DNA of 64,000 nt, taken from Pseudomonas sp. MMS21 TM103. GTDB taxonomy: Bacteria > Pseudomonadota > Gammaproteobacteria > Pseudomonadales > Pseudomonadaceae. The number at the start of each line of letters is the position of its first letter. Position 1 is the first letter of the stretch. The stretch spans positions 372,001 through 436,000 of the forward strand of contig NZ_JAJISP010000003.1 of the NCBI RefSeq assembly GCF_022132145.1. Reading direction: 5' to 3'. Below the pieces are notes generated by a model. That model had not been told where the DNA came from, searched no databases, and saw only the letters and a list, made by a program, of their open reading frames with translations. Both the position numbers and the translations under genes were made by a program. This document shows, one piece after another, positions 31,922 to 40,315 of the stretch.

Positions 31922-32983
31922 ATGAGAAAATTCCTGACCCGCTACGCCCTGCTGCTGCTCGGTTTGCTGATTGCGGCAAGCGCAGGTTGGGGCGTGCTGG
32001 CCATCCTGTTTACCGGGCCGGCAGAGGCGCTGCTGCGCTACAGCCTGGCAGGCGCGTTTGCCCTCGTGGCGCTGGCCGCGCTGGTTGCCCTGGGCTCGCG
32101 CCACTGGCGCGGGCGCGCCCTGGCCCTGGCGCTCCATCTCGTTCAGTTCGCCGCCCTGTTGCTCTGCTGGTACCGCCTCGAACCCTCCAACGAGCGCGAC
32201 TGGCAGACGGACGTGGCGGTGCTGCCTTATGCGACCATCGAAGGCAACCTGGTTACCGTGCACAACATCCGCAACTTCGACTACCGCAGCGAGACCGACT
32301 TCACGCCGGCCTGGTACGACAAATCCTTCGACCTGGCCAAGCTGCAAGGGGTGGATCTGGTCACGTCCTACTGGATGGGCCCGGCCATCGCCCACGTGTT
32401 TCTCAGCTTCGACTTTGGCGACGGCGATCACCTGGCCATGTCGATCGAGACGCGCAAGGAAAAGGGCGAGAACTACTCCACCATCAAGGGCTTCTTTCGG
32501 CAGTATGAGCTGTACTACGTGGTGGCCGACGAGCGCGACGTGATCCGGCTGCGTACCAACTACCGGCGCAACCCGCCCGAAGAGGTTTACCTCTACAAGC
32601 TGCGTGCCCCCATCGAGCAAGGTCGACAGTTGTTCCTGGAGTACATGCAGCGCATCAACGCGTTGCATCAGCAACCCGAGTTCTACAACAGCCTGACCAC
32701 CAACTGCACCACCGGCATGTGGCTGAATTCCCGGGTCAACCCGCAACACCTGGCGTTCGACTGGCGAATAATCGCCAGCGGCTATGTACCGCAATTGCTC
32801 TATCAGCACGGCTTGCTGGACAGCGCCGGCTTGCCGTTCGCCGAGGTCAAGCGCCGGGCCCATATCAATGCCCGGGCGCAGGCTGCGGACGCTGCCGCGG
32901 ACTTCTCCAGACGCATCCGCATGGACGAGCAAGCGAAGACCGACATAAGCGATCGAGTAGCCGAGGATCCCGCTGGCGCATAG
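31922..32983 (+). CDS. DUF4105 (Lnb N-terminal periplasmic domain) protein, copy 2
   Basis: This is a paralogue of the gene at 27375-28397, 353 residues long. Most of the soluble domain is identical or conservatively changed: the copies share TVHNIRNFDYRSETD, YWMGPAIAHVFLSFDFGDGD, KGFFRQYELYYVVADERDV and the LTTNCTT cysteine motif. It has the same N-terminal hydrophobic segments, reading LLLLGLLIAASAGWGVLAILF. The C-terminal tail is longer and charged. The ATG at 31922 has AGGAAG eleven bases upstream; a longer frame from 31847 looks untranslated. No function is known for this family in pseudomonads. Confidence 0.82.
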   Translation: MRKFLTRYALLLLGLLIAASAGWGVLAILFTGPAEALLRYSLAGAFALVALAALVALGSRHWRGRALALALHLVQFAALLLCWYRLEPSNERDWQTDVAVLPYATIEGNLVTVHNIRNFDYRSETDFTPAWYDKSFDLAKLQGVDLVTSYWMGPAIAHVFLSFDFGDGDHLAMSIETRKEKGENYSTIKGFFRQYELYYVVADERDVIRLRTNYRRNPPEEVYLYKLRAPIEQGRQLFLEYMQRINALHQQPEFYNSLTTNCTTGMWLNSRVNPQHLAFDWRIIASGYVPQLLYQHGLLDSAGLPFAEVKRRAHINARAQAADAAADFSRRIRMDEQAKTDISDRVAEDPAGA

Positions 32984-33116
32984 CTCTAACGCCGAATAAA
33001 CCGACGATTCCCCTGCCCGCAGGCGACCGCAGGCCTGCGTTCGTCCCGAGGGCGGATCGCCCAGAGGTTCGAATCAGCGGGTAAAAGCTCCTGGCAGGAA
33101 AGCAGAGGACTGCCCC

Positions 33117-33620
33117 TCAATCATCGTCCTGACCATCATTCTTCTCTGCCGCGTTGTCCGCCGGGTTGCGGCGCATGCGCGGGCCATCGGTTTGCACCGA
33201 GGGGAACCGCGCGGAGGCATAGCGCACCACCAGAATTGCCACTGCCAGCAGCAGGATCGCCCCGGAAATCAGCACCACCCCCATATCCGGGCGATGGTGG
33301 TGCGACACGTCAGAGATCAGCAAACGGGTCAGCGCGGTGATCGCCACATAGATCAGGAAACGGATCGGCATATGGTTGGTCTTGAAGTAGATCCCGACCA
33401 TCGCCCCCAGTTCGAGGTAGATGAACAGCAGCAGGATGTCGTCGACCGTGGTATGGCCCTTCGCGACCATGTCACTGAACGCCATCACCGCCGCCCAGGC
33501 AGTGACACCGCCGATGGCGAACAACGCCAGGTAATGAAAGCCCTCGACCAGCAAATTGCCCAGCGATTCGGCCAGCCCATGCAGGTTCTGACGCAGGGTC
33601 TCGGCCCAATTCAATTTCAA
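33117..33620 (-). CDS. psiE: PsiE-family (phosphate-starvation-inducible) membrane protein
   Basis: This 167-residue inner-membrane protein has four hydrophobic segments (FHYLALFAIGGVTAWAAV; ILLLFIYLELGAMVGIYF; IRFLIYVAITALTRLLI; VVLISGAILLLAVAILVVRYA). This is the PsiE pattern, including the conserved LELGAMVGIYF and DVSHHH. I chose the TTG at 33620 because GAGGAG lies eight bases upstream and it gives the usual family length; the ATG at 33653 lacks such a site. The function is unknown beyond phosphate-starvation induction in E. coli; I saw no Pho box. Confidence 0.85.
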   Translation of the reverse strand: MKLNWAETLRQNLHGLAESLGNLLVEGFHYLALFAIGGVTAWAAVMAFSDMVAKGHTTVDDILLLFIYLELGAMVGIYFKTNHMPIRFLIYVAITALTRLLISDVSHHHRPDMGVVLISGAILLLAVAILVVRYASARFPSVQTDGPRMRRNPADNAAEKNDGQDDD

Positions 33621-33794
33621 GATGCAGCTCCTCGGCAGTGGGCTCTCCGTCATGATCGGCCCGCAGGTAACGGCTGGATTATGCAGGATGAGGGCCAGCC
33701 AGACGGCCGAGAAGCGCGCTGTGCGGCAATAAGACACGCCCCGCGCACGGGAAGCCGGGCGCCACCGCACAGCGCGGCGCCGCCTCGGATCAGG

Positions 33795-34262
33795 CTATTC
33801 GCTGATCGGTCCGCACTGGGCGGTCGGCATGAGCTGGAGAAATTGTTCCGCACTCATGTGCACCAGACCTTCATGATCGCCCGACTCGAAATACAGGTCC
33901 TGGAGGGCCGTCAGCGACTCGTCGATCAGGGTTTCCATCTCGAAGGCGCTGCCCACCGGCGGAATCGCGCCGTTCGCGCAGTCGCTGAAATGCGGGCCGA
34001 ACTCGTTTTCCCGCGCCAGCCGCCAGTGGCGCTTGGTCAGTTTGCGCACCTTGTTGAGGTCGACCTGATGAGTCGCCGGCACCACCGCCATCAGCCAGTG
34101 GCCCTGAAAGTCGTCGAGAATCACCGACTTGGCCACCAGATGCGGCGGTACACCGGCGCGCCGTGCCGCTTCCCGGGCGGTGATCGAGGGATCGTGCTGC
34201 AGCATGTCGTAATGGGAGTGCTGCTCGGACAAGTAGTTTTGCAAACGGTTGGCCATGCTCAT
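33795..34262 (-). CDS. YbaK/prolyl-tRNA-editing-domain protein
   Basis: This 155-residue protein belongs to the YbaK/ProX superfamily, free-standing domains that hydrolyse mischarged aminoacyl-tRNA. Visible features are ITAREAARRAGVPPHLVAKSVILDD, which includes the family lysine, then NKVRKLTKRHWRLARENE, and CANGAIPPVGSAF near residue 95. The true substrate is unknown. The ATG at 34262 has a strong GGAGGTG site upstream. Confidence 0.85.
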   Translation of the reverse strand: MSMANRLQNYLSEQHSHYDMLQHDPSITAREAARRAGVPPHLVAKSVILDDFQGHWLMAVVPATHQVDLNKVRKLTKRHWRLARENEFGPHFSDCANGAIPPVGSAFEMETLIDESLTALQDLYFESGDHEGLVHMSAEQFLQLMPTAQCGPISE

Positions 34263-34411
34263 GATGCACCTCCGTACGTTGGCCTGAGAATCGACGCCAG
34301 CCCTCGCCTCCCACTGCAACCCGCGACTGTCGGAGTACTCGACGCACGTTGTGCGAGCCTTCCCCGCCCCGCCTGAGCCGCGTGCAAGAGGCGACTGTTC
34401 ACTTTATAAGT

Positions 34412-34446
34412 CTAGTGCATGGACAAACCTGTGATCGATGCACTAG
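34412..34446. promoter_or_regulatory. Perfect 9-bp inverted repeat between the YbaK-like gene and yebG
   Basis: CTAGTGCAT (34412-34420) and ATGCACTAG (34438-34446) are separated by 17 bases. The two flanking genes are divergent, so a terminator is unlikely; a two-site operator is possible. Confidence 0.4.
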
Positions 34447-34464
34447 CCAGTCTCGACCGACTGC

Positions 34465-34497
34465 TTTACACTCCGCCAGTACTGTATATATAAACAG
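34465..34497 (+). promoter_or_regulatory. yebG promoter with overlapping LexA box
   Basis: A TTTACA -35-like element (34465-34470) is followed 16-17 bases later by TATATA/ATATAA. Overlapping the -10 is a perfect SOS box, CTGT-ATATATAA-ACAG (34482-34497), matching CTGT-N8-ACAG. LexA binding there would block RNA polymerase, giving DNA-damage induction of yebG. Confidence 0.9.
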
Positions 34498-34537
34498 TTT
34501 ATTGCAACCCATTAGCGTGAAGGCGTAGAGGTGATGA

Positions 34538-34798
34538 ATGGCCGTCGAAGTGGTGTACCGCAGCAGCCGGGATCTGGAGCGTTTATTCATGGATAAAGCC
34601 GAAGCCGACCGTCATGACAAGATGCTCGAACTGGCCGAGCTGCTCACCGACGTATTGCAAAAGGCCGTGCCTTCGCTGAACGAGCAGCAAGGCGAAGAGC
34701 TGGGTATCTTCATGGCCAAGAACCGCGAAATCTTCGCCAAGGCCTTCAAGAACCAGCCGGATGCGCTGAGCGAGCTGGGCCAAGTCACGCCTGAGTGA
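34538..34798 (+). CDS. yebG: YebG, SOS-induced DNA-damage protein
   Basis: This 86-residue protein starts MAVEVVYRSSRDLERLFMDKAEADRHDKMLELAELL, the full YebG family signature. In E. coli yebG is a LexA- and cAMP-controlled SOS gene of unclear biochemical role. A perfect LexA box overlaps its promoter 40 bases upstream. No ribosome-binding site longer than GAGGTGATGA is needed: GAGGTG lies seven bases before the ATG. Confidence 0.95.
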   Translation: MAVEVVYRSSRDLERLFMDKAEADRHDKMLELAELLTDVLQKAVPSLNEQQGEELGIFMAKNREIFAKAFKNQPDALSELGQVTPE

Positions 34799-34936
34799 TG
34801 GTCAGACGAGGCGCCGTGAGTGCCTGTGGCAAAACTGCCGAAACGGACTCCCCCGCGATAATGCGAACAACCTTGTAAAACGCCGGCGTCGACTAAGCGG
34901 CTCCAGCCTAGCCGACGCTCGCCACTGGTCAACCGC

Positions 34937-36622
34937 CTAGCGCATATGCACATAGCTGCCCGGCGCGGCTGCCAGCGGCGGGTAGTCCTGGTTGCCCAGG
35001 GCCGTCAGTGCTTCGCGTTGCTCGCCGGAGCGCGCCTGAATCCACTCCAGCCATTGCGGCCACCAGCTGCCCTCGTGCTTCTGCGCCTCGCTGTACCAGG
35101 CGTGCGGGTCGGCGCTCAGGGTGGCGTGTTCCATGTAGTTGGCCTTGGGGTTGCCCGGCGGGTTGAGGATGGCCTGGATATGCCCGCTGTTGGACAGGAT
35201 GAAGCGCTTGTCGCCGCCGAGCAGCAGGGCCGAGCGGTAGGCCGTGTCCCAGGGGGTGATGTGATCGTTGATCCCGGCCACACTGAAGCTGTCGACCGTG
35301 ACCTTCTTCAGGTCGATCGGCAAACCGCAGACCTGCATGCCGCCAGCATGGCTCAGGGCGTTGAGCCTGAAGAAGTCGAGGAAGTCGCCGTGCAGGGCGG
35401 CTGGCAGGCGGGTGTTGTCGTTGTTCCAGTAGAGGATGTCGAAGGCCGGCGGCTGCTTGCCGAGCAGGTAGTTGTTGACCCAGTAGTTCCAGATCAGGTC
35501 GTTGGGACGCATCCAGGCGAACACTCTGGCCATGTCGCGACCCTCCAGCACGCCCTGCTCGGAAGAGCGGCGCTTGGCCGCCGCCAGGGTCTGTTCGTCG
35601 ACGAACAGCGCCGCGGGGCTCTCCACTTGACTGTCCAACAGGCTGACCATGTAGGTCGCGCTGGCGACCTTGCGCAACTGCCGCTTGGCCTGCAGATAGC
35701 CCTGCAAGACGGCCATGGTCAGGCCGCCGGCGCAGGCGCCCAGCAGGTTGACGTCCTTGCTGGCGGTAATCGCCCGACAGGCGTCAAGGGCCTCCTCGAC
35801 CGCCTGCACATAATTCGACAGGCCCCAGTCGCGATGGCGGGCTTCCGGGTTGCGCCAGCTCACCACGAACACCTGCAGGCCGTTCTTCAGGGCGTACTGG
35901 ACGAAACTCTTGCCCGGCGCCAGATCGAAGATGTAGTACTTGTTGATCTGCGGCGGCACGATCAGCAGCGGCCGCGCGTACTGCTGCTCGCTCATCGGCT
36001 TGTACTGGATCAGTTCGAGCAACTCGTTGCGGTACACCACCGAGCCAGGGGTGGCCGCCAGGTTGCGGCCAACTTCGAAGGCCTGCTTGCTCACCTGGCT
36101 AGGCATGCCGCCGTTGTGCAGCAGGTCGTCGAACAGGTGGCCGATGCCCTTGAGCAGACTGATACCGCCGGAGTTGAACAGTTCCTTGAGTGCCAACGGG
36201 TTGAGCAGGCTGTTGGACGGCGCCAGGGCATCGCCGAGCTGGGCTAGGACGAAGCGCACGCGGGCTTGCTCGTCGGCAGGCAGATCGCTCTCGTCGACCC
36301 AGGCCGCGAGCTGCTGCTGCCAGACCAGATAGGCCTGCAAACTGCGGCGATAGAAGGGATTGAGCTGCCAGGTGGGGTCCTGGAAGCGGGGATCGCGGCT
36401 GTTGGGTGGCAGCACGGTGTCGCCACGCAGCACGCGCCCCAGTTGCCTGCCGAGGGCCAGGGCATGACGGCTACTGTAAATCGGCTGCTTGATGCCCTGC
36501 ACCGCCAGGGTTCGCAGGGTGGACAGCAGGTTGCGGCCGCGCAAGCCGCCCAGGGCGCTTTGCCCGGCATTGGTAAAGGACGCAGGTACGGGCAAGGTGC
36601 CCGACGCAGGTTTCTCTCGCAT
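34937..36622 (-). CDS. phaC2: Class II PHA synthase (PhaC2 type)
   Basis: This 561-residue enzyme polymerises 3-hydroxyacyl-CoA into medium-chain polyhydroxyalkanoate. It has the lipase-like box GACAGG with the catalytic cysteine C297, an aspartate in GINDHITPWD and a histidine in SNSGHIQAILNPPGNPKA. The N-terminus (MREKPASGTLPVPASF) and the C-terminus (SYVHMR) match PhaC2 rather than PhaC1. Unusually, phaC1, phaZ and phaD do not flank it. Its neighbour is phaG, transcribed in the same direction and upstream. The usual phaC1-Z-C2-D locus may therefore be elsewhere, or this is an extra copy. Confidence 0.93.
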   Translation of the reverse strand: MREKPASGTLPVPASFTNAGQSALGGLRGRNLLSTLRTLAVQGIKQPIYSSRHALALGRQLGRVLRGDTVLPPNSRDPRFQDPTWQLNPFYRRSLQAYLVWQQQLAAWVDESDLPADEQARVRFVLAQLGDALAPSNSLLNPLALKELFNSGGISLLKGIGHLFDDLLHNGGMPSQVSKQAFEVGRNLAATPGSVVYRNELLELIQYKPMSEQQYARPLLIVPPQINKYYIFDLAPGKSFVQYALKNGLQVFVVSWRNPEARHRDWGLSNYVQAVEEALDACRAITASKDVNLLGACAGGLTMAVLQGYLQAKRQLRKVASATYMVSLLDSQVESPAALFVDEQTLAAAKRRSSEQGVLEGRDMARVFAWMRPNDLIWNYWVNNYLLGKQPPAFDILYWNNDNTRLPAALHGDFLDFFRLNALSHAGGMQVCGLPIDLKKVTVDSFSVAGINDHITPWDTAYRSALLLGGDKRFILSNSGHIQAILNPPGNPKANYMEHATLSADPHAWYSEAQKHEGSWWPQWLEWIQARSGEQREALTALGNQDYPPLAAAPGSYVHMR

Positions 36623-36745
36623 GGAAAATCATCCTCCGGTCATTCCGGCATGGAGCCGAACGCAAAGGGTTGATCGCCAGGCGCGGCTGGATACCGCCGA
36701 ACAACCGCGCCAGGCCTCAACCCGCAGATAGGTATCGCCAAGGGC

Positions 36746-37663
36746 TCAGCTGGCGATGCGCTGCGCGGCCCTGGAGTCGGCAACCGAATAGCGGTGGCCA
36801 TCCAGTAGCGGCGCGGACGGCGCCAGGGCCGCAATCACGGTCGGCTGGAGGAACCCGAGCAAGGCCTGGCGGGTGTCGTGCCAGGCTGTCTTGTGCTCCA
36901 TATCGAGAAAGTGTCCGGCATTGCCGATGGTGCGGAACTGACACTGACGGACATGGCCGGCAAACAGGCGGGCATCGGCCGCCGTGGTGTATTCGTCCCA
37001 CTCGCCGTTGACGAACAGCAGCGGGATCTCGATGGCCTCGGCGCACGCGAGGTAGCACTGGGTATCCTGGGTCAGCACCTCGCGGACATGGAAATGCATC
37101 TGCAGGTATTCGTGCTCGGCCAGGTTGCTGATATGCCGCTGGTTGAAGCGCTTGAGCAGCGGCGGCAGGTGCTTGCCGATGGTGCCGTTGATCAGGCAGC
37201 CGACGGCGCCGCGGTCGCGGGCCAGGAGCACAGTCAAACCGCGTTCCAGATACTCGCGCATCGGCTGGCTGACCCGCGCGGCGAAGGAATTGATCACCGC
37301 CCTCTCGACCCGCCGTGGTCGCTGGGCCAGGGCCAGCAACGTGGCCGCGCCGCCCCAGGAGAAGGACAGCACATGGTTGGCGCGAAAGTGTTCGATCAAT
37401 TCCAGGAGTATCTCGGCTTCGTCTTCCTTGCGGATCGGTTGATCATGGCGATTGTGCGCTCTCGACTGGCCAGCGTAGGGTTGATCGTAGAGCACTACAT
37501 TGAAGCGTGGCTGCAGCGAACGCACCGTCTGAGCGAAGAATGCGGTGGTCGCCAGTGAGCCGTTGACCAGAATGATGGTCTTGGTGGCGGCAGGGTTGCG
37601 GTAATGCTCCGTGTGGATTTTGTACGTCCCGTGAATTTCGACGATGGCAGTTTCTGGCCTCAT
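36746..37663 (-). CDS. phaG: PhaG, 3-hydroxyacyl-ACP:CoA transacylase/thioesterase
   Basis: This 305-residue alpha/beta hydrolase links fatty-acid synthesis to PHA synthesis. The catalytic triad is at family positions: S102 in SFSWGG, D223 in NGEWDEYTT and H251 in NAGHFLDM. It starts MRPETAIVEIHGTYKIHTEHY like PhaG, and lacks a following rhlB, so RhlA is less likely. The ATG at 37663 has AAGAGG upstream. It sits 123 bases upstream of phaC2 on the same strand. Two inverted repeats lie upstream of its start. Confidence 0.88.
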   Translation of the reverse strand: MRPETAIVEIHGTYKIHTEHYRNPAATKTIILVNGSLATTAFFAQTVRSLQPRFNVVLYDQPYAGQSRAHNRHDQPIRKEDEAEILLELIEHFRANHVLSFSWGGAATLLALAQRPRRVERAVINSFAARVSQPMREYLERGLTVLLARDRGAVGCLINGTIGKHLPPLLKRFNQRHISNLAEHEYLQMHFHVREVLTQDTQCYLACAEAIEIPLLFVNGEWDEYTTAADARLFAGHVRQCQFRTIGNAGHFLDMEHKTAWHDTRQALLGFLQPTVIAALAPSAPLLDGHRYSVADSRAAQRIAS

Positions 37664-37698
37664 ATCGTTATCCTCTTGGCACAAATTGGGCGCAACGG

Positions 37699-37714
37699 AC
37701 AGTCTGTGCACTGT
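37699..37714. promoter_or_regulatory. Short inverted repeat upstream of phaG
   Basis: ACAGT-CTGTGC-ACTGT lies 36 bases before the phaG start. It has operator-like symmetry. It is not a LexA box. Confidence 0.35.
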
Positions 37715-37750
37715 TCGCCGGACCATGGCGTGGGCAATAAAACGCCTCTC

Positions 37751-37774
37751 CCCGGGACTTGAGCAAGTACCGGG
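37751..37774. promoter_or_regulatory. 24-bp near-perfect palindrome upstream of phaG
   Basis: CCCGGGACTTGAG and CAAGTACCGGG form a symmetric site about 88 bases before the phaG start, with one mismatch. It could be an operator or part of an RNA hairpin in the leader. Confidence 0.45.
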
Positions 37775-38375
37775 CGGCCTACTAAATGACTTGTTTAGGT
37801 TTGCTTAGTTGCAGTGGCTTATCGGATCAATTCCGGGCACCACGGCTGGGGATCCCTCCGCCTCAGCCAAGGCGCACTACACCGCACAGACAGACAACGC
37901 GGGCGCCCTGGAAGCTCGACCTGACCTGCTGGTCACCTGTCGACGAGGGTTCAGAGTTTAAGCAGGCGTTTCGCGGGGGCGCAACAGCCCGGGCGGCTGA
38001 TTCCGACGAGCGTCAGCTCCGTCGGGCGTGACCTGGCGCACGCCTGCTTCTAGTGGCAAGGTAACTGCCCGGCGCAGTTCGCAGACGGCGCCAGCAGTGG
38101 GGCTAGCGAGGACTTATCCCGGCGCCTCAAGCGCCTGCACCCACGCCTGAGGATGCGCGCCACCCGCTACCGGCGGCGGCGCCAGCAGCAGCGCGGCACA
38201 ACCTTCGATATGGTGGGCGATCCGCCAGCACACGTAACCACCATTGCCGGACTGGCTCGCAGAACCGCGCAGGGATGGTCAAGGATTCCAATCGCATCGC
38301 ACGCTCCCCAGTCCAGCGGGCTGTATGCCAATGCCGAGCGACCGGGTCCGCCGTCTTGAGGGAAACGAACAGCGC

Positions 38376-38399
38376 GGCGACGGCATAAACGCCGTCGCC
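38376..38399 (-). terminator. Terminator of the DUF1326 gene
   Basis: GGCGACGGC and GCCGTCGCC form a perfect nine-pair stem with a six-base loop, three bases past the stop codon on the minus strand. The downstream part is not U-rich, so termination may be partial. Confidence 0.65.
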
Positions 38400-38401
38400 C
38401 C

Positions 38402-39022
38402 TCAGCCGATACAGCCCTGCTCGCTGAACCTGACCCGGGCCACCGCGCCGTACTTGTTCGCGTAGTTCGCCAGCAGCTGATCATCACGCCACCACCAGCG
38501 CTTGGCGTTGGTCATCAGGCCGCGCTTGTACTCGATGCCGTGGGGCAGCTCGAGGGTCGGGCGGATCACGCTGCCATCCGGGTAGCTGAGCAATTCGCTT
38601 TCCGCCTCGGCGAACCCCTCGATACGGATCCGACCCTGGCCGTCGTCGAACTCGAACTCGATCGGCGCCACCTTGGTCGGCAGCCACTGGCTGACCAGTT
38701 GCATGCCGAACAGGTCGAAGATTCCGCCACCGGCCTTGCCCGTGCCGATGGTTTCCAGGGCCTGACGCTGCTCCGCGCTGGCGCGGCTGTCGACGTAGGC
38801 ACAGGCCTGGCCATTGCCCTCCTCGACCGGCCCCGGAAAGCTGTAGTAGAGGGCGAAGCGCAGGCCATTCAGGCTGACCCGGCCGAATTGCCCGCTGAGG
38901 ATGTTCCAGGCACCCCAGCCCATGCAGCGGCCCTCGGTGGGCCGGGCGTTGAAGTTGCAGGGACAGCCCCAATCGCAATTGCAGGCGGTGAAGTAGTCCG
39001 CTTCGAAATTCCACTGTGTCAT
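38402..39022 (-). CDS. DUF1326 domain protein
   Basis: This 206-residue protein has an N-terminal cysteine cluster (YFTACNCDWGCPCNF) with four cysteines, suggesting metal binding, and no signal peptide. The core reads YSFPGPVEEGNGQACAYVDSRASAEQRQALETIGTG. The family is of unknown function. The start has GGAGGCGAG upstream. It is a single gene with a terminator. Confidence 0.85.
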   Translation of the reverse strand: MTQWNFEADYFTACNCDWGCPCNFNARPTEGRCMGWGAWNILSGQFGRVSLNGLRFALYYSFPGPVEEGNGQACAYVDSRASAEQRQALETIGTGKAGGGIFDLFGMQLVSQWLPTKVAPIEFEFDDGQGRIRIEGFAEAESELLSYPDGSVIRPTLELPHGIEYKRGLMTNAKRWWWRDDQLLANYANKYGAVARVRFSEQGCIG

Positions 39023-39175
39023 CTCGCCTCCTCTCGCCATGCCGCGAGATACCTGACCAGGAAGCCACACTTCCCCAGTTTGTAGCGCCCTGCCCGGACC
39101 GCTCCACCGGCTGTCGCCCTATGCGCTGGTTGCACAGTCCACGTGCCCTCATAGACAGTATAGGAAGGCGCTGGA

Positions 39176-40285
39176 TCAGCCCTCGGCCTGTTCCAGCGCC
39201 TTCACCAGCGCCTTGAGAAAACGCGCCGCCTCGCCACCGGTGACTGCGCGGTGGTCGAAGGTCAGTGACAGCGGCAGGATCGGGTGCACCACAACCTTGC
39301 CGTTCACCGCCACCGGCTCATCGCGAATGCCGCCGGCGCCGATGATCGCCACCTGCGGCGGCACCACCACCGGATTGGCGTAGCGGCCGAACAGGGTGCC
39401 GAAATTCGACAGGGTCAGGGTCGCGCCCATCATTTCCTGGGGCGGAATCGAACGCGACTTGATGTCGGCGCGCAGCCGATCGATGCCTTGCTTGAGATCC
39501 TCGGCCGAGCGCGCGCCGACATCACGCAGCACCGGCACGAACAGGCCCTCGGCAGTGTCCACGGCGATACCCAGGTCGAGTTGCGCGTGCTGCTTGATCG
39601 ACAGGTTCTTCCCGTCGAACCAGCTGTTGAGCACCGGTTCGACTTCGCAGGCGGCGGCGATGGCCTTGGCCAGGCGTACCAGCGGATCCCGGGCCTGGGC
39701 CCAGCGATGCAGGTCGGCGTCACCGGCGATGAACACCGGCACCACCTCGGCATGGGCCCGTGCCATGTTGATCGCCATGCTGCGCCGCACGCCCCGCAGC
39801 TTGTCGCCGCCAAACTTGTCGCGGGCGCTCTGGGTGGCGGCCTCCACATCGGTGCGGGTGATCAGGCCGTCCGCCCCAGAACCGCTCAGGCTGCTCAGGT
39901 CGACGCCCAGCCGGCGCGCCAACTGCCGCACCGCCGGGGTCGCGCGGGGTGCCAGGTGTTCGCGGGTCGAGGGTGCGGCGCCGACGAAGAAGCTGTCGTC
40001 CTGGACCTCGCCGCCGCCTTCCAGGCGACCGACCACGGTGCCGCTGTCGTCCGCGCCTTCATAGCTCAGCAGGGGTTCGCCGACATGCAGGATGTCGCCT
40101 TCACGGCCGAAGGTCTTGGCCACCACCCCGTCGTAGGGTGCGGGGATGTCGACCAGGGCCTTGGCGGTTTCCACCGAGACCAGCAACTGGTCGGCCTTGA
40201 TCTGGTCGCCGGCCTTGACGTGCCACTCGACGATCTCGGCTTCCTGCAGGCCTTCGCCGAGGTCGGGCAATTTGAAGTATTTCAT
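39176..40285 (-). CDS. Dihydrolipoamide acyltransferase (E2) of a 2-oxoacid dehydrogenase complex
   Basis: This 369-residue E2 has one lipoyl domain (residues 1-80, lipoylated lysine K42 in VETAKALVDIPAP), a peripheral subunit-binding domain (about 120-155) and a catalytic core. The active-site motif reads DHRAVTGGE instead of the common DHRxxDG, a change shared by the ETAKA subgroup. The ATG at 40285 has AGGAGAG upstream. It is the last gene of the ldh-E1alpha-E1beta-E2 operon, as at PA3415-PA3418 of P. aeruginosa. Confidence 0.9.
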   Translation of the reverse strand: MKYFKLPDLGEGLQEAEIVEWHVKAGDQIKADQLLVSVETAKALVDIPAPYDGVVAKTFGREGDILHVGEPLLSYEGADDSGTVVGRLEGGGEVQDDSFFVGAAPSTREHLAPRATPAVRQLARRLGVDLSSLSGSGADGLITRTDVEAATQSARDKFGGDKLRGVRRSMAINMARAHAEVVPVFIAGDADLHRWAQARDPLVRLAKAIAAACEVEPVLNSWFDGKNLSIKQHAQLDLGIAVDTAEGLFVPVLRDVGARSAEDLKQGIDRLRADIKSRSIPPQEMMGATLTLSNFGTLFGRYANPVVVPPQVAIIGAGGIRDEPVAVNGKVVVHPILPLSLTFDHRAVTGGEAARFLKALVKALEQAEG

Positions 40286-40315
40286 GGCGCTCTCCTGTAG
40301 GGTGCCCGACACCGC

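Larger units (their letters stand above)
37664..38401. other. Long non-coding-looking stretch upstream of phaG
   Basis: About 740 bases contain only short, mutually overlapping frames with no recognisable domain. I therefore call no gene. The part next to phaG (37664-37774) holds two palindromes, listed separately, and the end near 38376-38399 holds the terminator of the DUF1326 gene. The middle is unexplained. Confidence 0.5.

Noticed and set aside
34886..34918. Hairpin between yebG and phaC2 (GCGTCG/CGACGC)
   Set aside because: Only six outer pairs with a bulged middle and no U-run; too weak to call a terminator.
36746..37663. RhlA (rhamnolipid) as alternative to PhaG
   Set aside because: N-terminus and the SFSWGG, DEYTT and HFLDMEHKTA segments look closer to PhaG, and no rhlB or rhlR is next to it.
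37786..38487. Several short frames upstream of phaG on both strands
   Set aside because: They overlap each other, lack ribosome-binding sites and show no protein-like composition.
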